Positions 16,211-26,300 of a stretch of 64,000 nucleotides of DNA are shown here, one piece after another. Source of the DNA: Chitinimonas arctica (lineage in GTDB: Bacteria > Pseudomonadota > Gammaproteobacteria > Burkholderiales > Chitinimonadaceae); the NCBI RefSeq assembly GCF_007431345.1, contig NZ_CP041730.1:2976001-3040000 (forward strand), read 5' to 3'. A program made the position numbers and the translations under genes. Under the pieces are notes generated by a model that saw nothing but the letters and a program-made list of their open reading frames with translations, had not been told where the DNA came from and did not search any database. The number at the start of each line of letters is the position of its first letter. The stretch's first letter is position 1.

Positions 16211-17790
16211 GTGGGGCGGGCCGGAAAGATAATTCGGAAGCAGGCACCCGTTTGCTTGGCATGCGACGGCGCGGCGACGTATTCCAGCACGCTGTCATTG
16301 CCGGCGCAAATCTCGCGGGCGATAAATAGGCCTAAACCGGTGCCTTTGGCTTCGGTGGTAAAAAAGGGTTCGAACAACTTGGCGATATCGTCCGGTGCGA
16401 TGCCCGGGCCGTTGTCATGCACGTCCAGGGCCCAGGCATCGTCCAGCCTGACCACCGCCAGTCCCAGGGCACGGTCCTGCCGGTCGCTGTAGCGCCAGCC
16501 ATTGCGGCAGAGATTCCAAAGCACCTGATGCAATTGTCCTTCATCGAAACGGGCAATGGCGCCTTGCGGGCATTCGACATGAATGGTCGCTGCAATGCCT
16601 TCCACCTCGCGGAATTCCGCCACGAAGCCGTTGAGCCAGTCATGCAGGCGCAGATCGACCGGTTCGGCCCGGTCGCGGCGGTTCAGATCCAGTACCGCGC
16701 GCACGATCTTGTCCAGCCGGCGGCTATTTTCCACCATGATGCGGGTCAAGCGCAGGCTGGCCGGGTCTACCGCCTCTTCCGCCAGCAATTGCGCGGCATG
16801 GCCGATGGCGGAGAGCGGGTTGCGGATCTCATGGGCGATATTGGCGGTCAAGCGGCCCAAAGCGGCCAGCTTGAGTTGCTGGGCTTCGCGCCGCAATCGT
16901 TCGATATCCTCCAGGAAGACCACCGTGCCGCTGGCGGAAGCACCGACCTGTACCGGCATAAAGCGCGGCCGCACGGCCTGGCGGGTGACCTCCAGATCGA
17001 CCGGTAGCAGGCTATAGCCGGCCTTCCAATTGGATAGCGCCCCGGCCAGCAAGGGATTGAAATCGGCCAGGCGGGTCTTGCCGGCGATCATGCCGAAGCC
17101 CAGCAAGCGTTCCGCCTGCTGGTTGAATTGACGCACCACGCCTGCTTCATCCAATACCAGCACGCCATCGGAAACATCCTGGATCACCAGCCGGTTGATC
17201 TGCGCCATATTGGCCAGTTCGCTGCCGCGCCGCTCGGCCAATCTTTCCGATTCGGTGGCGTAGCGGGCCAGTCTATGGGCCAGCCAGGCGGTGGCAAAGC
17301 AGGCGATGGACAGCATGGCGGCCTGGAAGAAATCGGCGCTGCCATTGTCGGAAGAAGCGAATTGCAGACCCTGCTGCAGCAGTAAAGCGATGCTGGCCAG
17401 CGCGGCATGGAAGAGGGTGGCCCGGCCCCGGCTGATCAACCCGGCGCCCGCCAGGTAGGGCAGCAGCATCAGGCCGACACCGGTCTTCATCCCGCCCGCC
17501 ACATGCATCACGCCAACGATAAAGGCGATGTCGCCTGCCACCTGGACCGTCAACAGTAGCCGAAAGCTGGGCCAGCGCCCGCGCAGGCAAAGCGCGTAGA
17601 TGGCCGCCAGCATCAGATAGCTGGCCGATAGCCAGTTGAGCGCCAGCCGGTCGGCGACGTCCGGGAACAATCTGCTTTGCAACCACCAGCTGACCACCAC
17701 CAAGGCGATGGCCATCAGGGCGCGAAACAGATTGAACACCTTGGCGGAGCGCCATAGATCGTTGGAAATCAGATTGCGAGGATCAGGCAT
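16207..17790 (-). CDS. pilS: Sensor histidine kinase, PilS-like
   Basis: The protein is 527 aa. Six hydrophobic segments fill the first 190 residues, as in PilS, followed by a PAS domain (DVSDGVLVLDEAGVVRQFN), the H-box NIAHEIRNPLSAIGHAAQ, an N-box LWNLCRNGWRYS and the G-boxes DNGPGIAPDD and GTGLGLFIARE. It is an inner-membrane kinase that phosphorylates the overlapping PilR-like regulator. In pseudomonads PilS senses pilin in the membrane; the similar topology suggests the same here. Confidence 0.92.
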   Translation of the reverse strand: MPDPRNLISNDLWRSAKVFNLFRALMAIALVVVSWWLQSRLFPDVADRLALNWLSASYLMLAAIYALCLRGRWPSFRLLLTVQVAGDIAFIVGVMHVAGGMKTGVGLMLLPYLAGAGLISRGRATLFHAALASIALLLQQGLQFASSDNGSADFFQAAMLSIACFATAWLAHRLARYATESERLAERRGSELANMAQINRLVIQDVSDGVLVLDEAGVVRQFNQQAERLLGFGMIAGKTRLADFNPLLAGALSNWKAGYSLLPVDLEVTRQAVRPRFMPVQVGASASGTVVFLEDIERLRREAQQLKLAALGRLTANIAHEIRNPLSAIGHAAQLLAEEAVDPASLRLTRIMVENSRRLDKIVRAVLDLNRRDRAEPVDLRLHDWLNGFVAEFREVEGIAATIHVECPQGAIARFDEGQLHQVLWNLCRNGWRYSDRQDRALGLAVVRLDDAWALDVHDNGPGIAPDDIAKLFEPFFTTEAKGTGLGLFIAREICAGNDSVLEYVAAPSHAKQTGACFRIIFPARPT

Positions 17791-17982
17791 AAGCCAAGTT
17801 TATAGCCGAGGACAGGGGGTTCAGCGGGAATAACGCGGCGGCGCGGCATGGACCGTTACCGCCATATGCGAACGGCATGGCGCGCAGGGCGGCATTCTTA
17901 TGGTGAATGAGCGCAACGGCAAGATATATATGCGCGTGACCGAACATGCGTGTTTTATGACGGTGGTAAGCTCGACCCTATC

Positions 17983-18855
17983 ATGAATGCACGCCACACC
18001 TTGCTTATCCCCCTTTGTCTCGCGGCTACCTGGCTGGTTTGGGGTTCGACCTATCTTGCCATCAAGTACGCGCTGCCCAGCTTTCCGCCCTATGTCCTGT
18101 CCGGTACCCGCTACCTGCTGGCCGGCGGCCTGCTGCTCGCCTTCCTCAAATGGCGGGGCGCGGCCTGGCCTACCGGCCGGCAGCTCGGCAATACCGCGCT
18201 GATCGGTTTCTTGATGCTGACCCTGGGCAACGGCATGACCTGCATGGCCGAGCAGACCATGCCGTCGGGTGCGGCAGCCCTGATCGTGGCCGGTACGCCC
18301 TTGCTGACGGTGGTCCTCAGCCAGTTTCTCGGTGGCCGGGCTTCGAGGCTGGAATGGTGCGGTATCGCCCTCGGCATGGTGGGCATGGTGCTGATCAATC
18401 TGGATGCCAGCCTGGCCGAAGACCCGCGCGGGGTGGGCTTGATGCTGGCCGCCTGCCTGGCCTGGGCCATCGCCTCGGTGCTGATGCCGCGCCTCGACCT
18501 CCCCGCCGGCCCCATGTCGGCCGCCATGCAGATGCTGGCGGGCGGCCTGATCTCGCTACCGCTGGCCCTGCTGGGCGGCGAACGCTTTCCCGAGTCGCCG
18601 CAGCCGCAAGCGATCGCCGCGTTGGCCTACCTGATCGTATTCGGCTCCATCGTGGGCTACTCCGCCTTCGTCTGGCTCCTGCGCAATGTACGTCCCTCGC
18701 TGGCCAGCAGTTCCAGCTATGTAAACCCGGTGGTGGCCCTGCTGCTGGGCGGCCTGGTGGCCGACGAGGCGGTGGGCTGGCCCTTGCTGGCCGGCATGGG
18801 TGTCATCCTGGCGGGCGTGGCGCTGATCGGGTGGGCTTCGGCACGGCGGGCGTAG
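17983..18855 (+). CDS. yedA: EamA/DMT family transporter, YedA-like
   Basis: The 290 aa protein has about ten hydrophobic segments in two EamA repeats. The first contains WLVWGSTYLAIKYALPSFPP, the usual opening of YedA-type drug/metabolite exporters; the second ends with a YVNPVVALLLGG helix. The start is the ATG at 17983; a GTG at 17950 would add 11 residues. It is an inner-membrane exporter of small metabolites with unknown substrate. The gene converges on the ABC exporter with only 18 bases between the stops. Confidence 0.9.
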   Translation: MNARHTLLIPLCLAATWLVWGSTYLAIKYALPSFPPYVLSGTRYLLAGGLLLAFLKWRGAAWPTGRQLGNTALIGFLMLTLGNGMTCMAEQTMPSGAAALIVAGTPLLTVVLSQFLGGRASRLEWCGIALGMVGMVLINLDASLAEDPRGVGLMLAACLAWAIASVLMPRLDLPAGPMSAAMQMLAGGLISLPLALLGGERFPESPQPQAIAALAYLIVFGSIVGYSAFVWLLRNVRPSLASSSSYVNPVVALLLGGLVADEAVGWPLLAGMGVILAGVALIGWASARRA

Positions 18856-18873
18856 TCCATGCCGCCACGGCGC

Positions 18874-20736
18874 TTACCCCAAAGCAGCCTCCGGCGCGTC
18901 ATCCAGCGCATCCTCGCAGAGAAATCCACCTGATTGATGCGCCCACAGGCGAGCATATAAACCACCGCGCGCCAGCAAGGCCTGGTGGTCGCCCTCTTCA
19001 ACGATGCGGCCTTGGTCCAGCACGATCAGCCTGTCCATGGCCGCAATGGTGGAAAGGCGGTGGGCAATGGCCACCACCGTCTTGTTCTGCATCAGCTGGT
19101 GCAAGTTGGACTGGATGGCGGCCTCCACTTCGGAGTCCAGCGCGCTGGTGGCTTCGTCCAGCAACAGGATGGGGGCATCCTTCAGCATGACCCGGGCAAT
19201 GGCTATACGCTGGCGCTGGCCGCCAGACAATTTGACGCCACGCTCGCCCACGTGGGCGTCGTAGCCGACACGTCCGGCGGTGTCGCGCAGGCCAAGGATG
19301 AAGTCATGGGCTTCGGCGCGCCTTGCGGCCGCGATCATATCGGCGTCGGTGGCGTCGGGTCGGCCGTACAGCAGATTGTCCCGCACCGATCGATGCAGTA
19401 GCGAGGTGTCCTGGGTGACCAGGCCGATCTGCCGGCGCAAGCTGTTCTGGCTGACCTCGGCGATATCCTGGCCGTCCATGCGCACCTCGCCGGATTCGAG
19501 ATCGTGGAAACGCAGCAGTAGATTGATGATGGAAGACTTGCCGGCACCCGAGCGGCCGACCAGGCCGACCTTTTCTCCCGGCCGGATGTGCAGGGACAGA
19601 TCCTGGAACACCTTACGCTCGCCGCCATAGCTGAAGCACACCTTGTCCAGCCGGATATCGCCGCCTTGCGCCAGCCGTAGTGGCTTGGCTGACGGTACGT
19701 CCAGCACGGCGCGGGGGCTACACAGGGTGTTGATGCCGTCCTGTATGGTCCCGAACTGCTCGAACAGCGTGGCCATCTCCCACATGAACCAGTGCGACAT
19801 GCCGTTGAGGCGGACGGCCATCGCCGTGGCGGCGGCCACCGCGCCTATGCCCAGATGCCCGTGTGACCAAAGCCCTAGCGACAGGCCGGCACTGCACAGG
19901 ATCAGCAGCATGTTCAGGCAGTGCAAGGTCACATCCAGGCGGCTTGTCAGCCGGTGGCGCTGGCAATCGCCGGCCAGGAAGTCCTGCATGGCGTGCTTGG
20001 CGAAGCCGGACTCGCGATCGGCGTGCGAGAACAGCTTCACCGTGGTGATATTGGCATAGGCATCGGTGATGCGACCGGTCAGCAGGGAACGCGCATCGGC
20101 CAGTGATCTAGCCTGGCGGGTCAAACGCGGTACGAAGTAGGACAGTGCCACCCCGTAAAGCGTTAGCCAAGCCGCGAATGGCAGCAACAGCCATACATCC
20201 AGACGAGTAGCGAAGACCGCCATGGTGACGAAGTTGATCAGGACGAATACCAGGACGTCGAACAAGATCATGATGACCTCTCGCACCGCCTGGGCGGTTT
20301 GCAGCACCTTGGCGGAGACACGGCCGGCGAATTCGTTCTGATAGAAGGCCATGCTCTGGTCCAGCATCAGGCGGTGGAAGAGCCAGCGCAGCCGCATGGG
20401 CAGGTTGCTGCCCAGGATCTGATTCCTGTTCAATACGCAGAGCAACAGCAGCAGCGGACTGAACAGAATCATGCTTGCCATCCACAACAAGCTGGCCGGG
20501 AAATCGCGCCAAAGGTGCGCGGGGTCCAGTCTGCCCAGGCTATCGACCAGGTCGCCCAGCATCCCCAGCAGGGCGGCATCGAAGGCGCCAACGATGGCGG
20601 TGCACAGGGCCATTGCCAGGATGTAAGGGCGGGAGCCGGCGGTACAGGCCCAGAGGAAGGCCAGGAGCCCGGGCGGTGGGATCGTGGGGGTGGTATCGGG
20701 AAAGGGATTCAGACGTTTTTCAAAGAAATTGAACAT
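18874..20736 (-). CDS. ABC exporter half-transporter (membrane and ATPase domains fused)
   Basis: The 620 aa protein has six membrane helices in the first 330 residues followed by an ATPase domain. Walker A is GRSGAGKSS near residue 405, the signature is KLSGGQRQRIAIARVML, Walker B is ILLLDEATSALDSE and the switch histidine is in AIAHRLS. It is a homodimeric type IV exporter of the MsbA/multidrug group. The N-terminal hydrophilic extension of about 30 residues and the loop sequence do not identify a substrate. It stands alone. Confidence 0.92.
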   Translation of the reverse strand: MFNFFEKRLNPFPDTTPTIPPPGLLAFLWACTAGSRPYILAMALCTAIVGAFDAALLGMLGDLVDSLGRLDPAHLWRDFPASLLWMASMILFSPLLLLLCVLNRNQILGSNLPMRLRWLFHRLMLDQSMAFYQNEFAGRVSAKVLQTAQAVREVIMILFDVLVFVLINFVTMAVFATRLDVWLLLPFAAWLTLYGVALSYFVPRLTRQARSLADARSLLTGRITDAYANITTVKLFSHADRESGFAKHAMQDFLAGDCQRHRLTSRLDVTLHCLNMLLILCSAGLSLGLWSHGHLGIGAVAAATAMAVRLNGMSHWFMWEMATLFEQFGTIQDGINTLCSPRAVLDVPSAKPLRLAQGGDIRLDKVCFSYGGERKVFQDLSLHIRPGEKVGLVGRSGAGKSSIINLLLRFHDLESGEVRMDGQDIAEVSQNSLRRQIGLVTQDTSLLHRSVRDNLLYGRPDATDADMIAAARRAEAHDFILGLRDTAGRVGYDAHVGERGVKLSGGQRQRIAIARVMLKDAPILLLDEATSALDSEVEAAIQSNLHQLMQNKTVVAIAHRLSTIAAMDRLIVLDQGRIVEEGDHQALLARGGLYARLWAHQSGGFLCEDALDDAPEAALG

Positions 20737-21045
20737 TTATATTCCTGCGGAACGCATTGCAAGTCCCTTAGTCACAAGAGCGGCTCCGCTTGGACGCGAG
20801 GCCGCGTTAGGACGTACTTGGACCTAAACCGGCAATGGTGCTTAACCTTGTTCGTGGCAGCTTCCGCAAATGCCGTCGCCGCTATCGAGAACCTCGCAAG
20901 ATTTTCAATCCAGAGGTGAGTCCCTGGGCTGTCATGCCGGCAACGGTTCTGCGCGCGATAGCCGGTCAGCGGAACCAAACGCTAGCCTGCCCCTCCCAAT
21001 TCCTGTTAGCTTCCTCCCTCCCGCCGCCTCAAAAAGTTCTGCGCC
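20737..21045. other. Intergenic region between the divergent ABC exporter and ilvA
   Basis: 309 bases without a convincing gene. I see no T-box, attenuator peptide or strong -35/-10 pair for ilvA, and no good Shine-Dalgarno before its ATG. It should contain both divergent promoters. Confidence 0.5.
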
Positions 21046-22560
21046 ATGCTCGCTACCGATTATCTGGAACGCATCCTTACCGCCCGCGTCTATGACGTTG
21101 CCATCGAAACGTCGCTGGATGAGATGACGAATCTCTCGGCCCGCCTGGGTAACCGGATCCTGCTCAAGCGCGAGGATATGCAGCCGGTGTTTTCCTACAA
21201 GCTGCGTGGCGCCTACAACAAGATGTCGCGGCTCAGCGCCGAGCAGCGTGCGCGCGGGGTGATTGCCGCCTCGGCCGGCAACCATGCGCAGGGCGTGGCC
21301 CTGTCTGCGCAGAAGCTGGGTTGCCGCGCCACCATCGTGATGCCGGCCACCACGCCCCGCATCAAGATCGATGGCGTGACCCGCCGCGGCGGCGAGGTGG
21401 TGCTGCACGGCGATTCCTTCAGCGAGGCCTACCAGCACGCCATGACGCTGGTGGAGGCCCACGGCCTGACCTATGTGCCGCCCTTTGACGATCCCGATGT
21501 GATCGCCGGGCAGGGCACGGTGGGCATGGAAATCCTGCGCCAGCATGCCGACCCCATCCGCGCCATTTTCGTCCCGATCGGCGGCGGCGGCCTGGCGGCG
21601 GGTCTGGGCGCCTATGTGAAAAGACTGCGGCCCGATATCCGCCTGGTCGGCGTGGAGCCGGTCGATAGCGATGCCATGCGCCGCTCCATCGCGGCCGGCC
21701 AGCGGGTGACCCTGGAGCATGTGGGCCTGTTCGCCGATGGCGTGGCGGTCAAGCAGGTGGGCGAGGAAACCTTCCGGCTATGCCGCGAGGTATTGGACGA
21801 GATCATCGTGGTGGATGCCGATGCGATGTGTGCGGCCATCAAGGATGTGTTCGAGGATACCCGCTCCATCCTGGAGCCTTCCGGTGCGCTGGCGCTGGCT
21901 GGCCTGAAAGCCTGGGCGGCGCGCGAAGGGGTGCGCGACGAAACCCTGGTGGCGGTGGCCAGCGGCGCCAATATGAATTTCGACCGTCTGCGCCATGTCG
22001 CCGAGCGGGCGGAGATAGGCGAAGCGCGCGAGGCCATCCTGGCCGTGACGATTCCCGAGCGGCCGGGCAGTTTCCGCGCTTTTTGCGAGCTGCTGGGCAG
22101 CCGCGCCATTACCGAATTCAACTATCGCGCCGCCGATCCGCAGCAGGCGCATATCTTTGTCGGGGTGAAGATCCACGCGCGCCAGGAGGCGTTCGACCTG
22201 GTCAATCTGCTCAACGCCGCCGGCTTGACCGCCGTGGACCTGACCGACAACGAGATGGCCAAGCTGCATATCCGCCACCTGGTGGGCGGGCGGGCTTCGC
22301 AGGTCGAGCATGAGCTGGTCTACCGCTTCGAGTTTCCCGAGCGTCCCGGCGCGCTGCTGAATTTCCTGACCCATATGGGCAAGGGCTGGAATATCAGCCT
22401 GTTCCACTACCGCAACCACGGCGCCGACTTCGGCCGGGTGCTGGTGGGCATGGAGGTGCCGCCGGCTGACGAAGGCGCATTCCAGCAATTCCTGGGCGAG
22501 CTTGGCTACAGTTATACCGACGAGCGCGACAATCCGGCCTATGCGCTGTTTCTGGCTTGA
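21046..22560 (+). CDS. ilvA: Threonine ammonia-lyase, biosynthetic
   Basis: It deaminates threonine to 2-oxobutanoate, the first step of isoleucine synthesis. The 504 aa length matches the biosynthetic type. The PLP lysine is in FSYKLRGAYNK near residue 50, the phosphate-binding loop is GGGGLAAG, and SAGNHAQG is conserved. Two C-terminal ACT-like regulatory domains begin at ILAVTIPERPGSF and YRFEFPERPGALL; they bind isoleucine and valine in the E. coli enzyme. A single cytosolic gene not in an ilv operon. Confidence 0.97.
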   Translation: MLATDYLERILTARVYDVAIETSLDEMTNLSARLGNRILLKREDMQPVFSYKLRGAYNKMSRLSAEQRARGVIAASAGNHAQGVALSAQKLGCRATIVMPATTPRIKIDGVTRRGGEVVLHGDSFSEAYQHAMTLVEAHGLTYVPPFDDPDVIAGQGTVGMEILRQHADPIRAIFVPIGGGGLAAGLGAYVKRLRPDIRLVGVEPVDSDAMRRSIAAGQRVTLEHVGLFADGVAVKQVGEETFRLCREVLDEIIVVDADAMCAAIKDVFEDTRSILEPSGALALAGLKAWAAREGVRDETLVAVASGANMNFDRLRHVAERAEIGEAREAILAVTIPERPGSFRAFCELLGSRAITEFNYRAADPQQAHIFVGVKIHARQEAFDLVNLLNAAGLTAVDLTDNEMAKLHIRHLVGGRASQVEHELVYRFEFPERPGALLNFLTHMGKGWNISLFHYRNHGADFGRVLVGMEVPPADEGAFQQFLGELGYSYTDERDNPAYALFLA

Positions 22561-22640
22561 ACCGCGGGCTTCGCAGCTTTATGCGTGTAAAATGGTACGA
22601 TTGTCCTGTAATTTCATCGGCATGTTCTAGGGCGTTTGCT

Positions 22641-23150
22641 GTGAAACGTGGTTTTTACTGTTCCCTGTTGACCGTGGTCGCCAGTACAACCGCATCCGCC
22701 GGGGCGGATGAGCGGATGGTGTATGAACTGACCACCCCGTTTATCCTCAAGCCGCTCAACCTGCATCTGAAGGAGTATGCCGCGCCGACCCAGCCGGCAC
22801 CCGCGACGGCGGTATCGCCCATCCTGCGCATCACCGTGCAGCCGATGGCCAGCGGCAAGCCCCTGCAGGATCTGCACGTGCCGGCCGAAGAGCTGGCCGC
22901 CGAGCAGATGATACGTTCCATGGAGCAGCAGGCCTGGCAGGCCAGCGCCAATAGCGGGGTCTGTTTGAATCCCGAGGGCAACGAGTCGAGCGGCGGCGGC
23001 ATCAACTGGTCATTGCAGGATGGTTTTGGCTTTTATGTGCAGGGCAAGGGCTTCAAGCCGCTGCAAAAATTGATGAAGCGCACCGATGTCTGCCGCCCGG
23101 GCGATCCCAGTCCCATGTGCAAGACCATGCCCAAACAGATATGCAATTGA
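22641..23150 (+). CDS. Secreted hypothetical protein
   Basis: I choose the GTG at 22641 because it gives a short basic start and a signal peptide (VKRGFYCSLLTVVASTTASA), leaving a periplasmic protein of about 145 residues. An ATG at 22581 would add 20 residues without improving the signal. Late cysteines (GVCLN, DVCRPG, SPMCKT, KQIC) suggest disulfides. I recognise no family. It follows ilvA by 80 bases on the same strand. Confidence 0.65.
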   Translation: MKRGFYCSLLTVVASTTASAGADERMVYELTTPFILKPLNLHLKEYAAPTQPAPATAVSPILRITVQPMASGKPLQDLHVPAEELAAEQMIRSMEQQAWQASANSGVCLNPEGNESSGGGINWSLQDGFGFYVQGKGFKPLQKLMKRTDVCRPGDPSPMCKTMPKQICN

Positions 23151-23307
23151 CGTTAACGTCAATGTTGGTTTGCTAGTCCGCTGTTTTTATTCGAGTTTTT
23201 TTGTAGGCTGGCCGCAACGGCCGGTTGTCGCGATGTTCGATGCAGCGCAACATTTCAGCTAGAATCAGTTCCCCCCGATCCCCGCCGTTACTGGATTCAA
23301 AGCCACC

Positions 23308-26300
23308 ATGGCCGATGCCCCCCGCTTGCGCGAAATACCCTACAACTACACCTCGTTTTCCGACCGCGAGATCGTTATGCGCCTGCTCGGCGCGGACAGC
23401 TGGCAAGTGCTGGACACCCTGCGCGGCGAGCGCAGGACAGGCCGCTCCGCCCGTATGCTGTTCGAAGTGCTGGGCGATATCTGGGTAGTACAGCGCAACC
23501 CCTATCTGCAGGACGACTTGCTGGAGAATCCCAAGCGCCTGACCGCCCTGACCGAGGCCATGCGGCACCGTCTGCGCGAGATCGAAACGCGGCGCGGCGA
23601 GAACGGCCAGGTCAATGAGCTGCTTGCCCGCGCCCGTGCCGCCATCGATGCATTCGCCCGTTCCTTTCCGGAGACCGCCGAGCTGCGCCGCAAGGTGATG
23701 CGGCGCATGAGCGCCTTTACCCGCAAGGACAATATCTGCTTCGACGGCCTGGCCCGCGTCAGCCACGTGACCGATGCCACCGACTGGCGGGTCGAGTATC
23801 CCTTCGTGGTCCTCAATCCGGATAGCGAAGAGGAGATGGCCGCTCTGGTCAAAGCCTGTATCGAACTGGACCTGACCATCATCCCGCGTGGCGGCGGAAC
23901 CGGCTACACCGGTGGCGCGGTACCGCTTACGCCGATGTCGGCCGTCATCAATACCGAGAAGCTGGACCGGCATGGCGGTGTCGAGTACATCGAGCTGCCG
24001 GGCGTGGAAGGCAAGGTCGCCACCATCAACTGTGGCGCCGGCGTGGTGACCAAGCGGGTCATGGAGGCGGCCGAGGCGGCCGGCCTGGTGTTCGCGGTGG
24101 ACCCCACCTCGGCCGAGGCCAGCTGCATCGGTGGCAATGTGGCCATGAATGCCGGCGGCAAGAAGGCGGTGTTGTGGGGTACGGCGCTGGATAACCTGGC
24201 CTCGTGGAAGATGGTCGATCCGGACGGCAACTGGCTGTTCGTGGAGCGCATCAACCATAACCGCGGCAAGATCCATGACGTGGAGGTCGCCACTTTCCGT
24301 CTGCGCCGCTTCCAGCCCGATGGCCGCACGCTGATCGGCGAAGAAACCTTGAACGTACCCGGCCCGCAGTTCCGCAAGGTCGGGCTCGGCAAGGACGTCA
24401 CCGATAAATTCCTGGCGGGTCTGCCCGGTGTGCAGAAGGAGGGCTGCGACGGCATCATCACCTCGGCGCGCTTTATCCTGCACCGGCTGCCGGCCCACAG
24501 CCGCACCGTTTGCCTGGAATTCTTCGGTACGGTGGCGCAGGCCACGCCGGCCATCGTCGAGATCAAGAATTATCTGGACGCCCATCCCAAGGCCATCCTG
24601 GCCGGCCTGGAGCATCTGGATTGGCGTTATGTGCGCGCCGTGGGCTATGCCACCAAGGCCAAGTCCAAGGGGCGGCCGAAGATGGTGCTGTTGGCCGATA
24701 TCGTCTCGGACGACGAGAACGCGGTGGGCGAAGCGTCCTCGCATGTGGTGCGGCTGGCCAATGCCCGCCATGGCGAGGGCTTTATCGCCGTGACCGCCGA
24801 GGCGCGCAAGAAATTCTGGCTGGACCGCAGCAAGACCGCCGCCATCGCCCGCCATACCAACGCCTTCAAGATCAATGAGGACGTGGTGATTCCGTTGCCG
24901 CGGCTGGGTGACTATTCCGACGGTATCGAACGCATCAATATCGAACTGAGCATCCAGAACAAGCTGCAATTGCTGGAACGGCTGGATACCTTCTTTACCG
25001 CCGGCCGCTTGATGGTGGATGCCGGCGACACCGCCGTGTCGCACGAAGAACTGATCGGCGAACGCCGCGCCGCCGCGCTACAGGCGGTCCGTGCGGTGCA
25101 GACGCGCTGGGCCTGGCTGCTGGAACACCTGAACGACGCGTTCGAGCAATACCCGGCCCAGTTTCCCAATGCCCCGCTGGAACCGGCCACCGATATCGAT
25201 CCGCCGCAATCGGTGTTCCATGCGATGCGCGACTTTGCCCTGCGGGTTTCCTGGAAGCGCGAGCTGCTGGTCGAACTGGACGCCTTGTTCTCCGGCGAAG
25301 CCGATGCGCCCATCCGCGCGGCGGTTCGGGCCATCCACCAGAAAACCCTCAAGGGTCGCGTTTTCGTCGCCCTGCATATGCATGCCGGCGACGGCAATGT
25401 GCATACCAACCTGCCGGTCAACTCCGACGATTACGCCATGCTGCAGACCGCCCACCGGGCGGTGGCGCGGATCATGGCGCTGGCGCGGGGACTGAACGGG
25501 GTGATCTCGGGCGAACACGGCATCGGCATCACCAAGCTGGAATTCCTGCACGACGATGAAATCCGGCCCTTTATCGAGTACAAGCAGCGGATCGATCCGC
25601 AAGGCCGTTTCAACCGCGGCAAATTGCTGCCCGGCGCCGACCTGCGCAACGCCTATACGCCTTCGTTCGGCTTGCTGGGCGCGGAATCGTTGATCCTGGA
25701 ACAGTCCGACCTGGGGGCCATTACCGAGAGCATCAAGGACTGCCTGCGCTGCGGCAAATGCAAACCGGTCTGCGCCACCCATGTGCCGCGCGCCAACCTG
25801 CTCTATTCGCCGCGTAACAAGATCCTTGGCGTGGGTTTGTTGACCGAGGCCTTCCTGTACGAGGAACAGACCCGGCGCGGCGTCTCGCTCAAGCACTTCG
25901 AAGAGTTGGGCGATGTGGCCGACCACTGCACGGTCTGCCACAAATGCCTGAACCCCTGCCCGGTCAAGATCGACTTCGGCGATGTCACCGTGGCCATGCG
26001 CAATTTCCTGCGCAAGACCGGCCACAAGAAATTCAACCCCGGCACCGCCGCGGCCATGGCCTTCCTGACCGTCAAGGATCCGGCCACCATCAAGACCTTG
26101 CGGGCCGGCATGATGGGGGTGGGCTACAAGCTGCAACGCATGGGTAACCGAGTGCTGAACGTGGCCGCCAAGGCGCAGACCGCGGCGCCGCCGGCCACTG
26201 TCGGCAAGCCGGCCATGCGCACCCAGGTGATCCACTTCATCAATAAGAAGATGCCCGGCAATTTGCCAAAGAAGACGGCGCGGGCCTTGCTGGACGTGGA

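Noticed and set aside
20737..21045. T-box, attenuator or riboswitch before ilvA
   Set aside because: No leader peptide with repeated branched-chain codons, no T-box motif and no terminator/antiterminator pair found.
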